The notes beneath the pieces were generated by a model. The model made no database searches. It worked only from the letters and a program-made list of their open reading frames with translations, and was not told where the DNA came from. A program made the translations under genes and the position numbers. Below, piece by piece: positions 22,301-34,985 of a DNA stretch of 64,000 nucleotides. Origin of the DNA: Paracentrotus lividus (Eukaryota > Echinodermata > Echinoidea > Camarodonta > Echinidae); assembly GCA_940671915.1 (NCBI GenBank), contig CALNVZ010003426.1, forward strand, positions 10,196,195 through 10,260,194, given 5' to 3'. Each line of letters opens with the position of its first letter. Within the stretch, counting starts at the first letter, position 1.

Positions 22301-25300
22301 TTGAAGGGCCTACTCATAGGCAGAGCTACTATTACGTAACATCCCAGCTGTTGTTTATCTTTTACCCCTGGCTCAACGCTCAAGCTGGCCTGTGGAGTTG
22401 CAAAGTTTGATAACAGGGATATCTGGCCATGCAGGGCAGATATTGCTTGGAAATAGTTTCAAACGAGGATTTTTTTATAAGGGGGTCCGACACCTGAGCT
22501 CAGCTCTCGAACTGGGGGTAGGCTTGCAAACGAGGATTGACGTAATGGAGTAAACTGACACTTTTCACGCAGTCTTCTAGGTGCTAAAGGGTTAATCTCT
22601 TTCTGTCTGTTTATGTCTATTGTCCCCTATCTCTTCATTCCTTCATATCACTGTTGCGTCAGCTTTACCAAACCTCTTCTATGTATTTTATTTAGAGAAA
22701 TATCCGTTGCATGACTGCCAATCAATCAATTTGAATGTGAATAAATACCCAAACACATTAAATCGACTCCATTTTTTACCATCAATTTGGCTTTTGTAGT
22801 GTATGTGACTAATTACTGTCCTGTGTCAATGTAAGGAGCACAGCATAGACATTGACTACAGGGCCCGTATTCCATAAACTATACTTATTAAGCAATTTTG
22901 CTTAAGTCTAAGTATCTTTTCTAAGATTTTGTCCAGGAAAAATATTTCTTAGCTTTTATTCCAAACATGTAAAGCACTTGTCTGAGCTCAGGAAGCATTA
23001 AGAAAAAGTCTTAATTCTTTAACATTGTCATGTTTAATTGTGGCCTCTAATAAGCTTGCCATATAATCAACATCCAAGTTAGGCCACTAGGTAGTTAGGC
23101 TTAAAATTAGGATAAATTCGCTTTTTAATGTGCGTATTTGTAGGAGCAACTCAATTTACGACGTTTTACTTATTAGCCCAAATCAAAAGAATTTATGCCC
23201 AACTGTCAAAAATAGGCTAAGCAAAATTACTCTGAATTAAAACCAAATTTATTTCAGCAAACAAATTCTTAAATTTCTGCTTACATGTAAGTCAAACATT
23301 TATGGAATACAGGCCCAGATATTAAAAGAGTTTAGCCAGCTGATAAATAGAGAAAGCAAAAGAGAAGAACTGAAAAGAGCTCATGTCAAACGCAAACTAC
23401 ATTTACTTTACAATACAGAGCTACTGAGATCCTTGAACATTACTATGAAAGAGGCATAGAGAATCTGTCACTGACAGGAAATATCGTATGGAAGAGCAGT
23501 AGAGGAAAAATTCATTTCATTTCATTTCATTTATTTATTACGTCCAAAGCTGGGTACAATGGAAATTTGTTCGTTCGCATATTAAAACAACAATACAGGA
23601 AGTACAAACATGACAATTCAAAAGCAGATACAACAAAAAATTGCCAAAAATCCAATACGTGTTGCGGGAGGACGCGCACAAGGTGCGGTCCCGCGCAACA
23701 CCTACAATTTTTTGCAATTATAAGACAAATATAATACATACAATCATAATAAACATAATTACGCCGGTGTAGCCAGAGAATAAAGTTCAAGATAAAACTG
23801 TCCCTTAATGTTGTTAAATGATCTATATGGATGCCCCCCCCCCTCCGAAAACACACGTAAATTTTCATGCAAAAAAACAAAGAACGAATGTTACATACAA
23901 GGATTATAAACGATTCATTTGACGACGTTTTAAGAATTGACCAAATAAAAATTGTCATTCACTGGTCTACTTTATGGATTTAACATGTTTAAAGCGTTTT
24001 ATGTATAAACATAATTTATATATACCTATACCTCCAAACAATTCAACGAGTGTGAGTCAGAAATATTCGAAATGTAAGGTACATTTTAGGTTGATTACAT
24101 AGTTTATTTTCTCAACGATCTAAATAATCATGCAAAATGAGCAAGCAGAATCATTGGAGAGAGAAGAAACGTATATTTATTTAGTTCTCGTATCGAGCTT
24201 GGAACGAAAGACCTCAGTACCGTGAGGTACGGCACGGAAAGATCTCAGTTCTAACCGATCGCATGGGCTTGTAGTTATCACTCAGAGGGTGATTCCCGTC
24301 AGCTAGGATTTCCTTTGCTTTCTGGATCACCCTCTTTGGATGGACTATCATGTTATTAACCCTTTAGCACCTAGGGACTGCGTGAAAAGTGTCAGTTTAC
24401 TCACTAGCGGAAAGGGTTATGCTGTGTGTCAATCACGTTTTTTTTTTATAAGAATAGCTCTTAAAACATATTTTCTTGAGCAGAATTGGACAGCGCACAT
24501 CCACTGGGTAATCCACAAGAAGTATAGGCATGTTTCATCACATATTTTTTATACAACCTAGATTAAAGCGTGCTTCAGACAGGGGCGGTTTGGGGCGGTT
24601 TAGTGAGTAAGCTGAGGGGTGGTCTCGGGCAGTTTAGCGGCTAAAGGGTTAATCATATCACATCACAATGAGACACAAGTCACTAGCAAAATGTAAAGGA
24701 TATCACCAAAATAATCAATTTTTAAATACTTTCAAGCTATCTTTTTTATTTTAAAAAAAAAAGTACAGAGCACACATGACACAGTGAAGGTTCAGAAAAT
24801 AAAAAAATATTTCCCCCAAAATCTGATATTTTTATCCTTTTGGCAATTTCCCTGACCCTTTGGATGAGTTTTCCCAGGGACTTGTTTTTATATGATGAAT
24901 CACACATGGCTTGTACAGTGAGAGCATTAGAAGTGTTCCAACTAATATGAAGAAGGCTAGAGAGGGATACTGTACTCATGGAAATATTCGCGGTACATTA
25001 ATTTTCGCAGATTTCGCGCAAATATCGGCAAGCGCAAACTTTAAAAAGCGTGAATATATGAATATGCTTTCTTATGCAAATTTTGAATGGGTTCAGTTGC
25101 GTTCTTAAGTAAATGCATTGCAAATTTAACAACCTGTGAATATGTTTTTAATCACGCGAAAATATCAGCGAGTTCTGCTTTTTGCTATCAGGATGCTACG
25201 TTGAGGGGGCGGTTGTGCGGGGTTGTGTATTATTGAGGGGGTTTTGGGGTTTATGTCTTTTCACGGGGTGTAACCGAGAAATTAGAGAGACGTAAAGCCT

Positions 25301-28300
25301 ACTGGTTTTCATTAAGGAACTGCGGTTGTTTGCGTGGTCGCCTATTACAAAACAGCCTATATAATTAAGGATCCGAAGTCACGATTGGCGAGAGATTCAA
25401 ACAATTTTGAGACTATTTTGTACTTCGTAATAACTTTGTAAGAATTTTTTTGAGAAAGGCCGTATGAAGCACCATTCGCAAACCGTTCGTAATTTTGAAG
25501 ATTAGTCCAGTGGTCTTTTTCAAAGATTTATTTCCAACTTCGCNNNNNNNNNNNNNNNNNNNNNNNNNATACAGCGAATACAGTAGTTGCAGAAAGCTGA
25601 CTCTCACACTGTACAAAGTCCTGAAAATTTGTGACTTCGTTAGTTTAAATACCTTGACATTGGTGGTTTGTAAGAGATCTCCGAAACACGATCCCATAAG
25701 AAGTCTGTATCTGATTGATTGGGGGATGGTTGATCCGCATAGAGCACTGCACGACTGGGAACACGTCGGATCTGTGTTGGAATCCTTCATCTCTGCTCAC
25801 CTCTTCCACTGAGAAAGGTTAGGAAAATAAACTTATTTTTAACCTGTTGGACAAGCTGATTTTGCACAACCACAAATTTCCCATAGACCTCAGCCCGAAT
25901 ATATTCGGAATCAGTCCCAACGGTTAATATTCTTTGTGAAGGAAAAAGCTATAACTACAGGTCAAGGGTTTGCGAATTTTTATTTGTTAACGGAAGGCAG
26001 TTTTGAAGTTGTATGATAAAACTAGAAGTTTTAATTCTTTAAGGTTGAGGTTTTTGAATCGGCAATCTACAATAAAAGGAAGGAAAGTATTCCTCATAGT
26101 CAGTTTGTGACAGTTCCAGACGACACTCCACATTACATGTATCGTGAACATAATGAAAGAAGGTATTACTACCACCTAGACATTCCCCAGGACAAACTTA
26201 CTGTAATCGTTGGAAATATTTCGGTACATTAAATTCGCGGATTTAGTGCGAAGATCGGCAGTGCGCCGAATTTAAAACGTGACAATAAATGAGCATGCAT
26301 TTTTTATGCAAAGTATTGGGGCATTAACTGCATGCTTACTAAAATGCCAGCTGCGAATTCAAGAACCTGTGAACATTCCTTTAATCGCGCGAAAATAGCC
26401 AGCGAATACAGTACCCTTTCAGCAATCACAATGTAGGGTTAGATTTCTGGCATGGAGTGATTTCTGGAGGAATCAATGTGACATTTTGCTCCGTCTAATA
26501 TTGCTTTGCTAGAAATTGCACCCACTTTATCGACGCTAACTTTCAATCCTTGGTTCTTAACACTTATACCTTACCCTACTTCATTCTCTCTAACCTCGCA
26601 CAAACCCTCTTTTCATAAGACGATCTTGCAAACGCTGTAATAATGTAAGCAGCATCTATGAATCTTTACAAACTTACAAACTTACAAACTTGACTGATTT
26701 ACATGCATTATGGCCCATATTCTACTATGAAGACTAAGGGTGGTATCTCACTTCGCGGAGACATCTCCACGACAGAACAGAAAATTTCGTCTCCACGACG
26801 AATAAAAAGTATTAGAGACGTCTCGAATATCGCAGAGACAGAGAAAAGTCCGTCTCCGCGATCTCGGAGACGTCTCTAATACGTTTTATCCGTCGCGGAG
26901 ACGAAATTTTCTATTCTGTCACGGAGACGTCTCCGCGAAGTGAGATAACACCCTCAGTTTGTATGCGTCGCAAGTTCGTGCAATGCTATTGTGCGATACG
27001 CATCAGACAAAAGGATCACACAAGCATGACAATAGCATAGAACTTGCGATGCATACAAACTCAGTCTTCATAGCAGAATATGGGCCTATGGGTTTGGGCC
27101 ATAGCTTAAAACAGAGATTACATAAAGAGAATATCACTTAATCAACCAAAGGAGATGGGTATTAGGAATTAATGGGGCGATATTCACTATTTAAAACAAA
27201 ATAGGGGATCTACGGCCACCTCATTTCCTGGCAAGTTTGAGATGTGAAGCTCCTAGTGTGGGGCAGAGTAATAACATGTGAACAGTGTGATTCATATGTA
27301 CATGTACATACATACATACAACTATTTTTTACAGAGCTACCAAGTCTCACGCATCTTGGGTGAGAATCACGCATTTCGGGTCCGTCTCACGATCTCACGC
27401 AGAACACCGCATTTCTCACGCAAGATGAGAAAAAGTAGCATTATTATAGATTTTTTTTACCATTTTGGAGTCTCAAAAACCCTAAATATCGGCAGTTTTG
27501 TCGCGCATTGATCCCTGCGAGTGCGATGATTTCATGCAGGCGATCGTTATATGCAAGATAGCTTACTACGGGAAACATGTGTAGCGTGTGCGCGCGCCTC
27601 CTTTGTGTACAAAATACTACTGCGCACTGCTCTAAAACACGATGTGAATGATCTCACGCAAATTTTTTTTTTTATCTTCTCATCTCTGTTTTTATCGAGC
27701 ACAACATCCAATGAATTGCTCCAAGCGCTTTACAAAAAAATATATTAAACATAAAATAATAATAGTAACCAATAAAACAGATCAAAAGGGTTTATCACTC
27801 ACCAGTCATGGATGTTCTCATCTTCTTTGAGGCAGCATCATCCGTTGGTGGACATCCTTTGTCGAATAAAGAATAAACAGAGTAAATAGAGATTTGTTAT
27901 AATAAAAAGTAGCAGATTCATGTAGAGGGGTAGTGGACATCAATTATATCGCATGACAATTGCTGCAGGCTTTATTTTGTATTTTTGCTTTTCATAGGTG
28001 ACCCATCACATCAAAATCAGTCACAAGTCGCCAAAAAAAAGTCAAAGATACCAACAAAATAATCCATTTTTAAAGGCTTTTCTCTAATCATTTCTTTTCA
28101 TTTTTTTTACAGATCATATAAGAAACATTGAAAACTCAGAAAATCAAGAAATAATTCCCCCCAAAAAAGACAGTTTTTAAATTATGCCAATTTATTCCAC
28201 ACTGTGCTTTAATTTGCTTGGCGACTTGTGTCTGATTTCGATCAAATAGTACATCCGCGCAAGTTGCGCCCTCATTTTGGTTGAAAATAGTGTACTCAAC

Positions 28301-31300
28301 ACCATGCATTAATCACTGTGTCTTTGTTTCAGAGTGACTACAAACCTCATGTAATAATGATAGTTTTCATGGTATCGCACTTGTACCTCTACTTATTAAT
28401 ATTCATTCTTCCCTGCATGTGGGATTCATCGTTCCATTAAACATTTTGTTAACTTTTTAATTCTCTCTCGTGGTGGGTGTTATAGGCCTATAAACGATCC
28501 AAATTTCAACAGTAAATTGCCAATTTGTCTAAACCCACTTTGCATAATATCTTTAGGTCCAACTGCCACTTTGCCTATTTACCATATCGTCCAATTCCAT
28601 TTGGTCTAATGTCCAATTGGTCTAACACCATTTAATCAATTCCAGTAACAAACTGGAAATAGAAAAAATATTCATTGGAAAATTAGACAAAAATGCCAAT
28701 AGACCATTTAGTTTTTAGACAAATGGGCAATTAGGCTAAAGTGGTCATTAAACTGATTGAGAATTAGTCCAAGTATATATTAGGCCAATTGCAAATTAGA
28801 CCGAATTGTTAGTAGACCAACGGGGTTTGGCTGAAATGGTATTATAAAGAGAAGTGAACCAACTGCTGTTAGACCAAGTGGACATAGACCGATTCAAAGT
28901 GATTAAATTGATCTTACTGGTAAGTGGTGTCCTGGGAGTACTCTGCTTGTCCTGGACCTTGTTGCGGATGGTAGGAGTAACAGGTGTCATTGGACCAGTC
29001 TTGGGCGGTTTCTCCAGACGTTTAGGGCTTGGGCACCGACGTTTCTTCTCGGCTGCTTCAACTGCCTTCTCAGCCTCTGCCAATTTCTCTTCTATCTTTT
29101 TACCATGTTCTTGGAGTTTGCTTATTTCTTGATCCTGTTAAGATAAAGATGCGATCGCACTTAATTATTCAAGTTCTGTATGTTGAAAGCAGTGTGAAAG
29201 CAATGAATCTACCTTTAACCCTGTAGCACCTAAACCGCCCAAGACCGCCCCTCAGCTTACTCACTAAACCGCCCCAAACCGCCCCTGTCTTAAGCCACTT
29301 TAGTCAAGGTTGTATCCAAAATATGTGATGAAACATGCCCATACTTCTTGTGGATTACCCATTGGATGTGTGCTGTCCAATTCTGCACGAGAAAGTATGT
29401 TTTAAGAACTATTCTTCTTTGAAAAACGTGATTGAAACACAGCATAACCCTTTCCGCTAGTGAGTAAAAACTGACACTTTTCACGCAGTCTCTAGGTGCT
29501 AAAGGGTTAAGTACAAGAGACAGATATAATAATGACAAAATACAGCTACTACTTTAATGAGTGTATCTACTACAGATAGAGTATTAATAAAGCAATATCT
29601 GACGCAACATCTACTACAGATAATAATAAAGTAATAATATCTCAAGCATATAATAATGATAAAATACATTAATACTTACTTTTATTAATTGTTACTTTAA
29701 TAGGTTTACATCTACATGTACTCCAGATATTAATAAAGAAATATCTGGTGCAAATAGTATTGATAAAATATAGTGTTGTGTTAATCATTTTACATCTACA
29801 TCTACTATAGATATTTAAAAAGAAATAATACATGTGCCTTAACCCTAAAAATACTGAGCTATTTTTATGCCTATCAAGACTGGTGGGGGGGGGGGGGGGG
29901 GGGGCTTGCGTTACCCACAGCATCATCTACAAAACTAATGAGTCATATTCTCTGAAAAATCTCATCACATTTCCTCTAATAAACTAAATAAAGCCCCAAA
30001 ACTGCTGATTTCTTTTTTTGTTCACAGAGTCTTTATTAGAAGGATTTTTTTTCAAAAAAAATTCTCCATCCAAATGTTTTCTTATGTAATTTATTGTTTT
30101 TAAAATTGCTTATATATTTCTTTGTTTTTTGACTTTTTGTTTTATATTGTTTTTTCAATGGAAATCATTGCCAATACTATTTAAATCATAAACAACATGA
30201 AATTAATTGCAACTGATCAGTAAAAGAAAAAATAATGATACATTTATGAATTTTGGCTAGAAACACAATTTGCATTGGATTTGTACACAAAATCATGTTT
30301 TGGAGCAAATTCAAGTCTGACACACGAGTACAAAAATTTGCATAACCCCCAAACCGAGTACCCGGGCATCGCAAATTTGGTCTCAATAGTTGCGCGAGAC
30401 TTGAGCAAAAAAAAATCATGAAGTCTCAACGATTTTTTTTTTCTTGTGGCGAAGTTATCGCGGAAAATGTTAAGGGAGGTCTGAATGAGCCCCCCCCCCC
30501 CCCCCCAGTCTTACTAGGGTTAAAGCAGATAATGATAATGAAAAAAAAAGTAATGATGTCTGATGCATATTGTAACAATAAAATGTGTCAAGTTAATGAG
30601 TCTACATCTACTACAGATAATAATATAAAAGTATAATACCTACCACAGATAATAGTAATGAAAAATGTTACTTTAATGAGTCAACATCTACTACAGAAAA
30701 TAATAATGAAATATGTTACTGTAATGAGTCAACATCTACTACAGATAATAATAAAGTATGATACCTACCACAGATAATAGTAATGAAATATGTTACTTTA
30801 ATGAGTCAACATCTACTACAGAAAATAATAATGAAATATGTTACTGTAATGAGTCAACATCTACTACAGATAATAATATAAAAGTATAATACCTACCACA
30901 GATAATAGTAATGAAAAATGTTACTTTAATGAGTCAACATTTACTACAGAAAATAATAATGAAATATGTTACTGTAATGAGTCTACATGAATACAGAAAA
31001 TAATAACGTATTATACCTACCACAGATAATAATAATGAAATATGTAACTTTAATAAGTCTACATCTACTACAGATAATAATAATGAAATAGTTTATTATA
31101 ATGAGTCTACATCTACTACAGGTAATAATAAAGTAGAATACCTACCACAGATAATAATAATTATAATAGATAAAAGATAATAATAATGAAATATAAATTC
31201 ATTATTCTTATCTGTAGTAGATGTTGACTCATTATAGTAAATTATTACACGTTTAAGTCTCTTTTTCAATACATTAAAACCACGTATTGATACTCTTCCA

Positions 31301-32554
31301 GATGTATGTTTGTCAGCGTTCAATATTGTTAGCATAATGTATGTCCTATGTATTCTACATTACCCGTATCAATGAAGAAAAGGAGTGCATTATTGTTACA
31401 ATATTGCACTCCTCGATGCCAGTAAAATGCTGCGCGCAACAGCTTTAACAATGGATACGCGGAGCAACAATTTACGTCATAATAGCACAACAGCTTATTA
31501 TAACAATGGATACGCGGAGCAACAATTTACGTCATAATAGATAGATAATTTGAATTTCTCCTTCAGGCAGATTTGATACAGGAGAGTAAACCTCTTTTTT
31601 GTTTAAACTCATAGCGTTGCTGTTGCCATGGAAAATAGTTTGTATGTATAATAATAATAATATTGGATTTCTTTCGTGCAATATGAGATGTATTCCATTC
31701 ATCAGTATGAATATTGCACTCGTCTTCGACTCTTGCAATATTCATACTGATGAATGGAATATATCTCATATTGCACTCAAGTGCATCCAATATTATATAA
31801 ATATTTCATTATTATTATCTGTAGTAGATGGAGACTCATTATAGTAACATATTTCATTATTATTATCTGTGGTAGGTATTATACTTTATTATTATCTGTA
31901 GTAGATGTAGATTCATTATAGTAACAAATTTCATTATTATTTTCTGTAGTAGATGGAGATTCATTATAGTAACATATTTCATTATTATTATCTGTGGTAG
32001 GTATTATACTTTATTATTATCTGTAGTAGATGTAGACTCATTATAGTAACATATTTCATTATCATTTTCTGTAGTAGATGTTGACTCATTAAAGTAACAT
32101 ATTTCATTACTATTATCTGTGGTAGGTATTATACTTTATTATTATCTGTAGTAGATGTAGACTCATTATAGTAAAATATTTCATTATTATTTTCTGTAGT
32201 AGATGTTGACTCATTAAAGTAACATATTTCATTACTATTATCTGTGGTAGGTATCATACTTTATTATTATCTGTAGTAGATGTTGACTCATTACAGTAAC
32301 ATATTTCATTATTTTTTTCTGTAGTAGATGTTGACTCATTAAAGTAACATTTTTCATTACTATTATCTGTGGTAGGTATTATACTTTATTATTATCTGTA
32401 GTAGAATTTTGTAATGAATTTTCGGACTTTTTTTTTGTCATAATGTTAGTTGCGGATATGAGCCTATATATACATATAAACCTTTTACTCAAGAATCATA
32501 TATTTTTTATTTGATAGCCATTTCAAACGTGTATAGTTCTTTTTGGGACGCACT

Positions 32555-32624
<70 letters not shown>

Positions 32625-34942
32625 CTGTGGTACATGTAGATGTAGACTCATTAAAGTAATAATGTATTTCATTATTATCATAATCCACATCAAATATGTT
32701 TACTTTATTATAATCTGTAGCAGATAATAATAATAATAATAATAACAATAATAAAGGTAACTGTCTAAGCTCAAATTTGCTGTGCTGCCGGGGCAACCAT
32801 TCCATGCATAAACTGGTCTTTCAACTGGCATTGCATTATTGAATAAAACGTACAACTTTCTAAAGATATCAAACTTAGACAAACCTTTTCTTTGAGTTGT
32901 TCCTCCAATGCGGTGATCTTCTCTTCTTTCTCAGAGGTGCCCTTTTCAAGAGTGTCTTTAGAAGATTCAATATCTTTCATCTTCTTCTTCAGATCCTCTA
33001 TCTCACCTTCTAGTGTTTGTCTCTTGTTCTCCTGTAAGCAAGGTAATGGTATGAAAGACATCAACTAATTAGGTGGTTCGCTAAACCACAAGTCTCGATT
33101 TATTTTTGACCCTTTGACCCATGTATGACCTTTGACCTCATTACCGTCATCAACAAACATGTGGTATAACCCACTGATCATTTGTTCCAAGTGTGAACAA
33201 GATTTGAAAAAGATCAAAGCCTTAAAGTGAGACTGACCTAGCATCAAATTGTTAAGACTTATAAAGAAGGATTTTTTTTTTGTCTCTCTCTCTCTCCAAA
33301 GAACCCAATAACGGGATCATTGAGGAATAGGCAAAATGATGAAATGAGGCTGAAATAAAATCAAAATAGAATCTTTGTATTGGTATCAAAGCACACACAC
33401 ACACAAAAAAAAAAAAAAAATTGGGATGAAAAGAATTCGGAGTGTTTAGTTCTGAAAAGAATTATAGGTATTCCACCATGACCAGGGCTCCGTAGCACAA
33501 AGGTTTGCAACAGCCAATCACAATTATGCACTGTCTGTTCAAAAGACGAGACAAGACTAATTGATTGCAAGCCTTTGTGTTACAGAGTAATGCTTGAAAC
33601 ATGTCAGTTAAAATCTCATTCCACTGAAAGAAGGAGATTTATGTAATATAATTTCAAGCCTTAGCTCTATCAAAACTTTGAAGGAATATAATTTACATCT
33701 ATACCTCATCTTTCTTGGCAGATGTTTGGTCGGAGAGTTTTTTCTTTAGATCCTCAATAGTGCTGCATTTCTCTACCACAATCTTGTCATAGTCAACCTG
33801 TATAACAGTAAAAGAAAACATAAACAGGGTTATGGGTATTTAGAAAGAAAGCTAAAAAAAGAAATTCCTTTGATGTAATTTACTTTGAACTTTCAATCAT
33901 TTTCATGTCCTTTAGTCATAGCAGTCAAAGCATATGGTCCGTAGCATGACAATGCATTAGACCAAATGGGAAGGAGATGAAATGGGAAATAGGCAAAGTG
34001 GTAAATTAGACCAAAAGGTAATTAGACAAACTGGATGTAGACAAAATGTAATTAAACCACATGGGATGAGGTCAAACGGGCATTCGTCGAAGTTGGTTTA
34101 GACCAATTAACTGACAATTTATGGTTCTACACATGTAGATATATAGCCTCCTACAATCTATGCTTGTATAATATCTGGGGGGCATTTCATGAAAGGACTT
34201 GTCGGACGTTTTATCCAACAAACTGTTATAAGCTACTGAAATGCTTGCATCTGATTGGCCGAGAGTAAATTTGTCGGATAAAATGTCTGACAAGTCCTTT
34301 GATGAAATGCCCCCCTGATGTACTGACCTTATATGTGTTCATCACTTGTTCAAAAGTCTTCATTTGTTCTTCCTGGGCTACGACTGCAAGTTTCTCCTTC
34401 TTCTCAGCTTCTTCCTTCTTTTCAGAAAGCTCTCCCATCTCCTTCTTCAATGCTTCCATATCAGCTTGGAGTGCCTCAAAGTCCTTGGTCAGGTCGTTTT
34501 TCTACATGAAAGGAAATTTTCTGAATTTATCTTCTCCCATTCAATTTGTATTTTCCCTGACATTTGCTCTGGCGAATATTGCTCCACTATAAATTATATA
34601 CACTACTCGAATAACTAATTCCAAGCATGGATTTAAGAATATACCCTACCCTAAAACCCAATTGCAACTCTAAGCATAACGCTATATATCTTAAACAAAA
34701 TAAAGATGGGAGCAATTATTGCAGGAGCAAAAATTTCACCAATTTTTTAACATATTTTGTTTTGCTGTAAGACCGTCATGATTCCAATAAACTAAAATAA
34801 TGTGAGGCATAATTTTCAGATGTGTGGGTATGCTTTTTATTTTATTTTTCAATTTCGGTTGATATCAGAGCCTTGAAACTTGCAGTGTAATTAGGGTATT
34901 CTATCCATTTTTCTAAAAGAAAAATTAATATCTTTAATTCTC

Positions 34943-34985
<43 letters not shown>

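Larger units (their letters stand above)
20953..22595. mobile_element. TTAACCCTTTAGCACCTA-family MITE interrupted by two later insertions
   Basis: The left end TTTAGCACCTAAACCGCCC is at 20953 and the right end CTAGGTGCTAAAGGGTTAA ends at 22595. Colinear middle blocks (TTGTGGATTACCC..TGTGCTGTCC..CCTTTCCGCTAGTG) lie at about 21800-21926. The gaps are filled by 21029-21750 and about 21927-22545. Confidence 0.78.
29555..32740. repeat. Inverted satellite of a CATCTACTACAGATAATAAT unit
   Basis: From 29555 to about 31197 the units read GAGTCAACATCTACTACAG..AATAATGAAATATGTTACT with alternating 50- and 75-bp spacing. From about 31199 to 32740 the same units run in the opposite direction (CTGTAGTAGATGTTGACTC). 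The two orientations meet near 31197. The array is interrupted by a MITE (29839-30523) and a palindromic insert (about 31250-31800). Confidence 0.88.

Noticed and set aside
23527..23958. Minus-strand frame of 143 codons
   Set aside because: It falls in the 3' UTR-like part of a decayed LINE with the ATGAA tail. No domain seen.
26604..26640. Candidate for the missing SYCP1 exon
   Set aside because: An AG and a phase-compatible length exist, but the donor is weak (GTTTGT) and the peptide has no SYCP1 resemblance.
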